Of a stretch of DNA of 6,003 nucleotides, positions 1 to 4,857 are shown piece by piece. The stretch's first letter is position 1. The number at the start of each line of letters is the position of its first letter. The notes below the pieces were generated by a model, which saw nothing but the letters and a program-made list of their open reading frames with translations, ran no database searches and was not told the origin of the DNA. The position numbers were made by a program, and so were the translations under genes. This stretch comes from Lachnospiraceae bacterium (GTDB taxonomy: Bacteria; Bacillota; Clostridia; Lachnospirales; Lachnospiraceae), in assembly GCA_003488965.1 (NCBI GenBank), contig DNJW01000401.1, forward strand, positions 5,494 to 11,496, read 5' to 3'.

Positions 1-2
1 AT

Positions 3-2111
3 ATGAAATATGTAATATTATCACTCCGGAACATGAAAGCAAAATTATATGTTATCCTTTTTGTGCTTATGCTCAGTTTTTTTATATTATTATTATTTTA
101 TGGTGAGACAGCACGCAACCATCATTTTATCCTGTCCACAATATATCTTTCTGCCAAGGAGGAAGGCAAAGCAGCCCTGACAACAGGACAATGGGAAGAA
201 ATATGCCAAACCTTTAAAGAATACCAGGGCAGAATGGAGGGAAGCGTTTATGTGGATCTCACATTATGTTCGGAGGGAAAGGAACTAAAAGATATTTATA
301 GTTCTTTATACTACTTTCAATGGGACGGCAGGAAAGAAGGGAAGAATACTTTTTCGGAAAAGGAATACCAGTCCTGTGCAAAAATTGTAAAAACAAACCA
401 AAAGAAAGAAAAGCTGCGGATTGCCTCAACCTGGTTTACAGCGCAGCATTGGGACTCCCCATACAATGAAATTCCAATCACAACAGTAGCGGCAAATCAA
501 CTCCCTGTACAGAATATTTCCCTTGTCTGCGGCTGCATGAGCGGAAAAGATTATAAAAAACTGGCAAACCAAATACAGGAAACTTTCCCGTCTTATAACT
601 TCCGGGCAGATCAGATTGACCAGGTGCTTGGACTGGAACGGCAAAAAACTTGTCTGTTTCTGATAGCAGTTTTGGTAAGCTTGTTCAATATTGCCTTAAT
701 TTACCAGTATATCATGCAAGAGCAGAGTCCGCATATCATCCTGTACCAGCTATGCGGCTGCCGGAAACACCAGCTATATTTTATTTCCTTAACACAAGCT
801 ATCTTGTTGTTTATAATACCATTCACAGCCGCAGCAGTGGGATACTTCCTGCTCTACCCAACTATGTACCAGCTTGGCATTGTCAGCCTGCAAAGTGCCA
901 TGGGCTTTTCCTACACAGGGACAGCATGCCTTTTCTGCGGAATGGTTACAGTGCTGTTTTTCCTTCTCTGCTCTGCTGCTTTGGTTCGGAAACCTGTAAG
1001 GGAATCCTATGTGGAAAGAAACAATCTCCTGTTACGTTTTGCCAAAGTGCTGTCTGCACTGGAGTTAGCGGTAGTCATGGCCGGAATTTATTTTATAGCA
1101 GATACATACCATTTTAATATGAGAGACTACGATAAAATCGATAAATTTCCCTATACAGGGATTTATTTCTCTACATTCCATGATCATACCGATGGCTCAT
1201 TCCTAAAAATAAAAGAAAAAATTGAAAAAACATCAGGCTTCCTCCGATGGAGTTTTACAAAACAGGAGGTCATTGAAGATACCGACGCTGTCATATCATT
1301 CGACCCACTGAGCAGCCAGTTATTTTCTATGGAAGTCCAGAAAGGCATATGGTTTGATGAAACCTCCCAAAAGAATGGAAAAATCCCATGTGTCATAGTT
1401 GACAACGGAATCGGAGATATGGATATAGGCGATACTATTACAATAGGTGGAAAAGATTATATTATTACAGGGACTGTTTCACCTGAAGAAGGGTATTTCA
1501 ATATTGCGGATTCCTACGGAAATGCAGACACCTATGCTCTGAGTGAGTTAAAAAGTGGGCTATTCCCAACAACTTACCGCATAATACTGTGCAGTACGGA
1601 AGATGCTCCAGAATATGTGGATGAAGGAACCAGCATTATTGCCTATTTTGACAAAACCTTGTCAGAAAAGAAAATGACAAAGATAAGGCAAATCCTGGAA
1701 GAGGAGGGAATTACAGAAACCTTTGAGGAAATGAAGCAAATTACTTACCAACAATGCTATTATAAAGTAATGGAGTATATTCCGTTCTGCATAATCTTTC
1801 TTATGATATCTATCATGGGCATCGTTACCCTGACAGTTACTAAAAGCAAGCAAATCATCAGAAGATATGGCATCACTGCCTTGTATGGCTGCCGTTGGGG
1901 ACAGGTGGCTGCCGGATATTTCGGAAAACTCTTTTCACTTGCGGCATTTATGTCGGTTCTGGCAGCAATATTTGCATACTACGCAAATATTTACGATAGA
2001 AATATTATGCTCCTGAACCTTTTTATCAGCCTGGCATGTGCTTTCCTTGGCACAATACTGCTGCATCTGCTGAAGGGCAGGAAAGACATTATGGCCTGCA
2101 TCCGATGCTAA
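3..2111 (+). CDS. FtsX/MacB-like ABC transporter permease with two permease modules
   Basis: This is probably the membrane subunit of a type VII (MacB/FtsX-like) ABC transporter, a group that usually does mechanotransmission, peptide-antibiotic resistance or lipoprotein/peptide handling rather than classical import. The 702 residues show a predicted order of TM1 (about 14-33), a large outer domain (34-213), TM2-4 (about 215-236, 257-284, 302-327), TM5 (345-366), a second outer domain (367-588) and TM6-8 (590-613, 638-660, 668-690). The second outer domain has the MacB-like pattern G-x-W-F near 448-451, then IGDTITIGGKDYIITG (475-490). Each half carries a related cytoplasmic loop before a TM pair: YQLCGCRKHQ near 248 and TALYGCRWGQ near 625, which suggests internal duplication. 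The ATG at position 3 gives a natural basic N-terminus before TM1, but its SD lies outside the window, so the start is provisional. The ATPase is not visible and may lie upstream. The substrate cannot be read from sequence. Confidence 0.85.
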   Translation: MKYVILSLRNMKAKLYVILFVLMLSFFILLLFYGETARNHHFILSTIYLSAKEEGKAALTTGQWEEICQTFKEYQGRMEGSVYVDLTLCSEGKELKDIYSSLYYFQWDGRKEGKNTFSEKEYQSCAKIVKTNQKKEKLRIASTWFTAQHWDSPYNEIPITTVAANQLPVQNISLVCGCMSGKDYKKLANQIQETFPSYNFRADQIDQVLGLERQKTCLFLIAVLVSLFNIALIYQYIMQEQSPHIILYQLCGCRKHQLYFISLTQAILLFIIPFTAAAVGYFLLYPTMYQLGIVSLQSAMGFSYTGTACLFCGMVTVLFFLLCSAALVRKPVRESYVERNNLLLRFAKVLSALELAVVMAGIYFIADTYHFNMRDYDKIDKFPYTGIYFSTFHDHTDGSFLKIKEKIEKTSGFLRWSFTKQEVIEDTDAVISFDPLSSQLFSMEVQKGIWFDETSQKNGKIPCVIVDNGIGDMDIGDTITIGGKDYIITGTVSPEEGYFNIADSYGNADTYALSELKSGLFPTTYRIILCSTEDAPEYVDEGTSIIAYFDKTLSEKKMTKIRQILEEEGITETFEEMKQITYQQCYYKVMEYIPFCIIFLMISIMGIVTLTVTKSKQIIRRYGITALYGCRWGQVAAGYFGKLFSLAAFMSVLAAIFAYYANIYDRNIMLLNLFISLACAFLGTILLHLLKGRKDIMACIRC

Positions 2112-2122
2112 AAATAACTTAT

Positions 2123-2130
2123 GGAAGGGA
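2123..2130 (+). promoter_or_regulatory. Ribosome binding site deciding the 2139 start
   Basis: The purine run GGAAGGGA ends 8 bases before the ATG at 2139. The alternative ATG at 2121 has only AAAATAACTT in front of it and no SD-like sequence. The site therefore favours the shorter 358-residue protein over a 364-residue one. Confidence 0.6.
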
Positions 2131-2138
2131 AGATTGCT

Positions 2139-3215
2139 ATGGATAAAATAAAGTATAAAATAATTGCTGTATCTGCTGCAATAGTTGTACTGGCAGCTGC
2201 TGTCATTACAGGCATCATCTTACAAATACGGGGGAACTCCGCATGGGATGATATATCAGTAAACCAGCTTGAAGACATAAAAATATATGTACGGTTTGTA
2301 AATAGTAAACGAATCTATATTGATACGTTTTTCCCACTGGATACTTCCACTATTATATCGGATGACTATATCCTGCAGGTAAAAAACGGCAATGACTGGA
2401 GCACCATCGGGACAGATACAGGCTCGAAGCTGGAATATGGCACAGCAGACAACAGTGCAATTGACGATGAAAAATATCCGGAAATCGGTTATAATTCACA
2501 CCAACATGAATTTATAAAAGACTACGGCATTCTTGATAAGGGAAGCTACCGTATTGTTTTTGGCGCAAAAAGGAAAAAAACAGAATATTATCTTGCTGTA
2601 CCATTTGACATTACCTTAGACTATGAATATCAAAAAGAACCAGAGGAATATGAATATACTGTGACCACAAGCTGGGGACAGGGAGAACTGGCAGAATATT
2701 ATGAACAATGCCATGATTATATTACATACAGCGAATTTCCCCTTGGATTCGAAAACCAGACATTTTCCATGGATTTATATAAGCACCTTAAAAAAGCGGT
2801 ATTAGCTTCTGGCAAAACGAAACAGGAAATCAGCGGAACCAAAGAACTCAAAAAGCTGTACCAGTATTTCGCTGGGGCAGTCATGACAAGGACAGATGGC
2901 GGAATATACGGGGCGACCTTTTTTACAGACGCCGATCTTTTGTACAAGACAATGGAGCCGCCCCAAAAAACAGAAGAAACAGGGCAATCATATGGTTTGA
3001 CGCTGACCTTTGGCTATAATGGAACCAAAAAAGAAATCAGGTGCAATATCAGCGGCCACCGGCTGGTGGTAGAAACGTCCGATTTTGCTTTCCGCGAACA
3101 AATATCGGAACGTTTTCCGTTAGGGGAACTGATTCCTGCTAAGGAAAAGAAAAAGCTGAATATGGAGTTTTATGTATTTAATAAAATAGGGAAGGCAATG
3201 GAGGGGATGAAATGA
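2139..3215 (+). CDS. Membrane-anchored extracytoplasmic protein with probable Ig-like domain
   Basis: Predicted 358-residue protein with a short basic N-terminus, one TM helix (about 8-28, rich in I/V/A) and an otherwise extracytoplasmic, beta-rich, charged body. There is no lipobox cysteine, so the helix probably serves as an uncleaved anchor. Residues about 40-162 resemble bacterial Ig-like domains of Firmicutes surface proteins: LDKGSYRIVFGAK, then YYLAVPFDITL, is the typical last-two-strands pattern. Residues about 170-358 form a second alpha/beta part that I do not recognise. The in-frame ATG at 2121 is a possible start, but it lies within the stretch that serves as ribosome binding site for the ATG at 2139, so 2139 is preferred. 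The gene begins 27 bases after the permease gene with no terminator between, so co-transcription is likely. A role as accessory or sensor protein for the transporter is inference from context only. Confidence 0.8.
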   Translation: MDKIKYKIIAVSAAIVVLAAAVITGIILQIRGNSAWDDISVNQLEDIKIYVRFVNSKRIYIDTFFPLDTSTIISDDYILQVKNGNDWSTIGTDTGSKLEYGTADNSAIDDEKYPEIGYNSHQHEFIKDYGILDKGSYRIVFGAKRKKTEYYLAVPFDITLDYEYQKEPEEYEYTVTTSWGQGELAEYYEQCHDYITYSEFPLGFENQTFSMDLYKHLKKAVLASGKTKQEISGTKELKKLYQYFAGAVMTRTDGGIYGATFFTDADLLYKTMEPPQKTEETGQSYGLTLTFGYNGTKKEIRCNISGHRLVVETSDFAFREQISERFPLGELIPAKEKKKLNMEFYVFNKIGKAMEGMK

Positions 3216-3226
3216 TCCAGACATAA
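3212..3226 (+). pseudogene. Four-codon frame at an ATGA overlap, possible remnant start of a lost third operon gene
   Basis: The stop codon of the Ig-like protein gene overlaps an ATG in the ATGA arrangement typical of translationally coupled operon genes, and GGAGGGG (3200-3206) sits 5 bases upstream as a good SD. The frame reads Met-Ile-Gln-Thr and then TAA (3224-3226). Such a well-formed start leading to immediate termination suggests that a downstream gene was deleted or replaced, with the break just after the start. It could also be chance, since the G-rich run also codes for the end of the upstream protein. Confidence 0.3.
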
Positions 3227-3231
3227 GCAAA

Positions 3232-3315
3232 TCATAAACTGTCTGTGTCATTGGAATATCTCTTTGCCCCGAACTGGTCTTTAATCCACCTGTAATGAAT
3301 CTGTTGTTGTTTGAA
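3232..3315 (-). pseudogene. Possible C-terminal remnant of a minus-strand gene
   Basis: On the minus strand, 27 sense codons end at a TGA (3232-3234), and an in-frame TAA (3316-3318) lies just upstream of them. The translation includes YRWIKDQFGAKRY and ends NDTDSL. Its composition resembles a normal soluble protein tail, but there is no start codon or ribosome binding site. I do not recognise the family. A 27-codon open stretch is not rare by chance, so this is only a candidate remnant. The position, 17 bases after the operon's last stop, fits a rearrangement junction. Confidence 0.25.
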
Positions 3316-3354
3316 TTATGTGTTACATTACGCCTGATATTTTAGAGACTTTAT

Positions 3355-3385
3355 TTTCACTTTGTTTTGTTTCACTATTTTTCAC
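3355..3385 (+). repeat. Three direct TTTCAC repeats upstream of the toxin promoter
   Basis: TTTCAC occurs at 3355-3360, 3370-3375 and 3380-3385, at steps of 15 and 10 bases, in a T-rich stretch ending 13 bases before the -35 box. The stretch could act as an AT-rich UP element or a protein binding site. With only six bases per copy in a T-rich background, chance is possible. Confidence 0.3.
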
Positions 3386-3398
3386 ACATAAATTCTAT

Positions 3399-3427
3399 TT
3401 GTAGCATCCGACACAATATGCTATAAT
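3399..3427 (+). promoter_or_regulatory. Sigma-A promoter of the small toxin mRNA
   Basis: The -35 hexamer TTGTAG (3399-3404) and the perfect -10 TATAAT (3422-3427) are separated by 17 bases, and TGC directly before the -10 makes it an extended -10 (TGCTATAAT). Transcription should start near 3433-3436, which gives a 5' leader of about 65 bases before the ATG at 3501. T-rich sequence upstream may strengthen the promoter. It is one of the best sigma-A matches in the window and points to a short gene of its own at 3501. Confidence 0.8.
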
Positions 3428-3472
3428 ATTCCATAGTTAGATTAGAACAACGTAGGGATAGTCTGGTGATTG

Positions 3473-3492
3473 CCTTTCCGGGAACGGAAAGG
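3473..3492 (+). promoter_or_regulatory. GNRA-capped hairpin that partly hides the toxin Shine-Dalgarno
   Basis: CCTTTCCG (3473-3480) and CGGAAAGG (3485-3492) form a perfect 8-bp stem closed by the tetraloop GGAA, which fits GNRA. The 3' arm includes the first half of the very strong SD AAAGGAGGT (3488-3496), located 4 bases before the ATG at 3501. Folding of the RNA would therefore limit ribosome entry. Similar SD-occluding hairpins are established in type I toxin mRNAs such as Fst of plasmid pAD1. Confidence 0.7.
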
Positions 3493-3500
3493 AGGTACAT

Positions 3501-3581
3501 ATGAATACGTTAGAAATTTTGACGTTGCTGTTAGTTGTTTTTGCAGCTTTATCGTATCTCGACAATCACCATAAAAAGTAA
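3501..3581 (+). CDS. 26-residue hydrophobic peptide, putative type I toxin
   Basis: The peptide starts MNTLEI, continues as a leucine/valine/alanine/phenylalanine helix to about residue 20, and ends DNHHKK. It is a single predicted TM segment with a short acidic N-terminus and a basic, polar C-terminus. Size and layout match membrane-acting type I toxins (Fst/Ldr, TxpA/BsrG and the holin-like toxins of Firmicutes), although I cannot assign it to a named family. A consensus SD (AAAGGAGGT) and a dedicated extended -10 promoter argue that it is really expressed. The SD is partly buried in a hairpin, and an antisense RNA gene converges on the stop codon, which overlaps the first base of the shared hairpin. 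Alternatives are a regulatory small membrane protein or a leader peptide. The surrounding RNA architecture makes a toxin the best reading. Confidence 0.72.
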   Translation: MNTLEILTLLLVVFAALSYLDNHHKK

Positions 3582-3616
3582 GCTGGCTACCTCCTACGGC
3601 AAGGAAATAGCCAGCT
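3572..3616 (-). terminator. Hairpin terminator of the antisense RNA, overlapping the toxin mRNA 3' part
   Basis: AGCTGGCTA (3581-3589) pairs perfectly with TAGCCAGCT (3608-3616). Inside, a 2x2 internal loop is followed by TCCT/AGGA (3592-3595 with 3602-3605), capped by ACGGCA. Read on the minus strand, the stem is followed by TTACTTTTTA, a usable U-tract. On the plus strand the following sequence GTTCAACTAATATC is not U-rich, so the hairpin should terminate mainly the antisense RNA. Convergent RNAs sharing one hairpin is the arrangement known for the Fst (par) locus. Confidence 0.7.
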
Positions 3617-3683
3617 GTTCAACTAATATCATTTAGTTTCCGGTGACAATCATCGGACAGCTCAATATCCTTTGATTGTTTCT
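3573..3683 (-). ncRNA. Putative cis-encoded antisense antitoxin RNA, about 110 nt
   Basis: A transcript is predicted from the minus-strand promoter at 3690-3718 to the U-tract at 3577-3573. It contains no plausible gene. It is fully complementary to the last codons and 3' untranslated part of the toxin mRNA, including the hairpin loop. Part of its first half, TGATTGTC (minus strand of 3645-3652), also matches the toxin coding end at 3561-3568 through a direct repeat, GACAATCAYC. As known for RatA/txpA, SR4/bsrG and RNA II/fst, such a 3'-overlapping RNA would block translation or direct RNase cleavage of the toxin mRNA. Ends are predictions. Confidence 0.65.
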
Positions 3684-3689
3684 AATCTG

Positions 3690-3718
3690 ATTATAAACTA
3701 TCTACTTGGATATTTCAA
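3690..3718 (-). promoter_or_regulatory. Consensus sigma-A promoter for the antisense RNA
   Basis: Read on the minus strand, TTGAAA (3718-3713) and a perfect TATAAT (3695-3690) are separated by exactly 17 bases. Transcription should start near 3683 and run leftwards toward the toxin gene. Both boxes are close to the ideal consensus, so the antisense RNA should be plentiful relative to the toxin mRNA, as type I antitoxins usually are. Confidence 0.75.
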
Positions 3719-3970
3719 GTGGCAGTTTAGGAGTGGGGATGTTTCGGCATCCTCATTTTTATTTGGTGGGGGGATTCCTGTTTCAACCCAGTCTTGTAAT
3801 TCAAATTCGTTCCAATTCCTTAATACTTAAACCGATTTTTTTAGCAGAACCTCCAACTTCACCACGTCTACGAATATATCACTCCTTTGAATCTCATAAC
3901 CATTTAGTAATTCCAAAAGATTTTTACTTTTCAGGTATAAAAATCTGCCTGAATTGTTAAAGCTTTCCAC
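3698..3970 (-). pseudogene. Degraded minus-strand reading frame in the 3765-3957 gap
   Basis: From a GTG at 3970 the minus strand reads VESFNNSGRFLYLKSK and onwards for 47 codons to a TAA (3827-3829). The same frame then continues for 42 sense codons (containing NEFELQDWVETGIPPP) to TAG (3698-3700). A second frame in the middle gives RRRGEVGGSAKKIGLSIK before its own stop. The composition looks protein-like, but there is no SD, no ATG and an internal stop, and the frame overlaps the sigma-28 promoter on one side and the antisense -35 box on the other. It may be a decayed gene or mobile-element tail, or simply chance. I see no intact gene in this gap on either strand. Confidence 0.25.
3735..3764 (+). 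terminator. Rho-independent terminator, probable end of the full-length toxin mRNA
   Basis: GGGGATG (3735-3741) pairs with CATCCTC (3748-3754), seven pairs with one G-U, over the loop TTTCGG, and is followed by ATTTTTATTT. It is the first U-tract-bearing plus-strand hairpin after the toxin gene, so a full-length mRNA of about 330 nt (3434 to about 3764) is likely. Such an mRNA would span the whole antisense RNA. Confidence 0.6.
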
Positions 3971-3984
3971 AAAACAGCCGATAT
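3958..3984 (+). promoter_or_regulatory. Sigma-28 (SigD/FliA) flagellar-type promoter
   Basis: TAAA (3958-3961), 15 bases, then GCCGATAT (3977-3984) matches the established sigma-28 consensus TAAA-N15-GCCGATAA in all but the last base. Read in the longer form, it is TAAAGCTT-N11-GCCGATAT against TAAAGTTT-N11-GCCGATAA. Transcription should start near 3990-3993, giving a leader of about 118 bases before the ATG at 4109. No good sigma-A promoter is seen between here and that gene, so the gene is probably co-expressed with late motility genes. Confidence 0.75.
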
Positions 3985-4038
3985 ATCTAGTACAAAGAAT
4001 AGTTATTTCCAGAAAATTATGAAGTGACAGATCAGGAA

Positions 4039-4056
4039 TGGTTCACGGACGGACCG
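4039..4056 (+). promoter_or_regulatory. CsrA-type hairpin with ACGGAC hexaloop in the leader of the 4109 gene
   Basis: TGGTTC (4039-4044) and GGACCG (4051-4056) form a six-pair stem with two wobbles, closed over the loop ACGGAC. This fits the known CsrA/RsmE target, an ANGGAN hexaloop in the context (A/U)CANGGANG(U/A): nine of ten positions match. Further GGA motifs lie at 4035, 4061, 4065 and inside the SD (4095-4097). CsrA dimers commonly bridge an upstream loop and the SD to block translation, and in flagellated Firmicutes CsrA controls flagellin. The link to this gene is inference. Confidence 0.45.
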
Positions 4057-4108
4057 GCTTGGATGGAAATTAATTTTAATCATTCACAGAAAAAGGAGGT
4101 TCTTACAA

Positions 4109-4741
4109 ATGGACAATATGACAGTCAATAATAATGTAAGCACATATGCAGCAAATAATACAGTTTCCGGAAGAGAGGCTGACACATCTGCGAAGGCAGC
4201 AGAGGCAGAAAAGAAAACAGAAGACAGCGCTGCTGTATTTGAGAAATCAAAGGAACCAAAGAGAAGCAGCACGAACCAGATTTACAACAAAGATGCAATT
4301 GTCAGCAGATTAAAGGCTGACCAGCAGAGCCGTATCGCTTCTATGCAGTCACTGGTTGAAAAAGTATTAAACAAGCAGAAAGGTACATTTGACCTCGCAA
4401 ACAGCAATAACTTGGCAGATACTTTCCGTAAGGTAGCCGGAGCAGCAAGTCCAGACGATATTGCAGCAGCAAAGGCAAGCATTGCAGAAGACGGATACTG
4501 GGGCGTAGAGCAGACATCTGACAGACTTGTCAGCATGGCAATCGCATTAAGCGGTGGAGATACAGAAAAGGCAGACGAATTAAAAAATGCTATTACAAAA
4601 GGCTTTAAGCAGGCAACTGCAGCTTGGGGAGAAAAACTGCCACAGATTTGCCAGGACACATATGATACTACAATGAAGAAAATGGATGATTGGAAAAACG
4701 GCGTAACAACCGCGGAAGACTATTCAAAATATCTTTCCTGA
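4109..4741 (+). CDS. Conserved-type soluble protein of unknown function, likely motility regulon
   Basis: A 210-residue protein without signal peptide or TM segment. Residues 1-60 are low in hydrophobics and rich in N, T, A, E and K, so probably disordered. Residues 61-95 form an amphipathic helix (VSRLKADQQSRIASMQSLVE), and 97-196 form an alpha-helical domain with the conserved-looking signature DGYWGVEQTSDRLVSMA (128-144), LSGGD (147-151), KGFKQATAAWGEKLP (164-178) and DDWK (193-196). I recall similar C-terminal patterns in uncharacterised proteins of clostridia and some proteobacteria, but no function. The start is well supported by AAGGAGGT (4093-4100), 8 bases upstream. The gene stands alone, with a sigma-28 promoter in front and a strong terminator behind, so a role connected to flagella, motility or chemotaxis is likely but indirect. 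The single cysteine (181) and the hydrophilic N-terminus fit a cytoplasmic or secreted-by-flagellum protein; I cannot tell which. Confidence 0.82.
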   Translation: MDNMTVNNNVSTYAANNTVSGREADTSAKAAEAEKKTEDSAAVFEKSKEPKRSSTNQIYNKDAIVSRLKADQQSRIASMQSLVEKVLNKQKGTFDLANSNNLADTFRKVAGAASPDDIAAAKASIAEDGYWGVEQTSDRLVSMAIALSGGDTEKADELKNAITKGFKQATAAWGEKLPQICQDTYDTTMKKMDDWKNGVTTAEDYSKYLS

Positions 4742-4754
4742 TTTATCACAAAAC

Positions 4755-4799
4755 AAAAAGGACGGGGCACTTGCTGCATAGCAGGCGCCCTGTCTTTTT
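4755..4799. terminator. Bidirectional rho-independent terminator between convergent genes
   Basis: GACGGGGC (4761-4768) pairs with GCCCTGTC (4787-4794), eight pairs with one G-U, with CTGC/GCAG pairing inside the loop. An A-run (4755-4759) lies before the stem and a T-run (4795-4799) after it, so a U-tract follows the hairpin on both strands. It serves the 4109 gene on the plus strand and the metallophosphoesterase gene on the minus strand. Confidence 0.85.
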
Positions 4800-4812
4800 C
4801 ATGTTTTAGGCA

Positions 4813-4825
4813 ATTACACTGTAAT
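4813..4825. repeat. 13-base palindrome ATTACA-C-TGTAAT
   Basis: A perfect 6-bp inverted repeat with a one-base centre lies in the gap between the bidirectional terminator and the metallophosphoesterase stop codon. Beside it, CACC (4834-4837) and GGTG (4847-4850) flank a second small inverted repeat. It lies at the 3' end of two genes, so an operator role is unlikely. It may fold in the minus-strand 3' untranslated region. Confidence 0.4.
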
Positions 4826-4857
4826 GTAGTGGTCACCAGCGCAGGCGGTGCACTTTT

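Noticed and set aside
650..1117. 155-codon plus-strand frame inside the permease gene
   Set aside because: It lies in another frame of a membrane protein gene whose TM pattern and outer domains are coherent throughout.
3323..3400. Possible terminator or stem after the operon (TAATG/CATTA)
   Set aside because: The stem is short, the loop is long and no U-tract follows directly, so I cannot support a terminator for the permease operon here.
3706..3960. 84-codon plus-strand open frame
   Set aside because: It begins at a TTG with no ribosome binding site and runs through the antisense -35 box and a rho-independent terminator, so it is unlikely to be translated.
4003..4131. 42-codon plus-strand frame in the leader of the 4109 gene, containing VTDQEWFTDGPAWMEI
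   Set aside because: It looks protein-like but has no start with an SD, is bounded by TAG and TAA, and overlaps the next gene out of frame. A gene tail remnant is possible, but the CsrA-type hairpin reading explains the same bases and the two cannot be separated by eye.
4282..4659. 125-codon minus-strand frame
   Set aside because: It is the antisense shadow of the well-supported 4109-4741 gene, with no SD and no recognisable motif.
4813..4850. Palindrome and small inverted repeat as an operator or attachment site
   Set aside because: They lie between the 3' ends of convergent genes with no promoter or flanking direct repeats.
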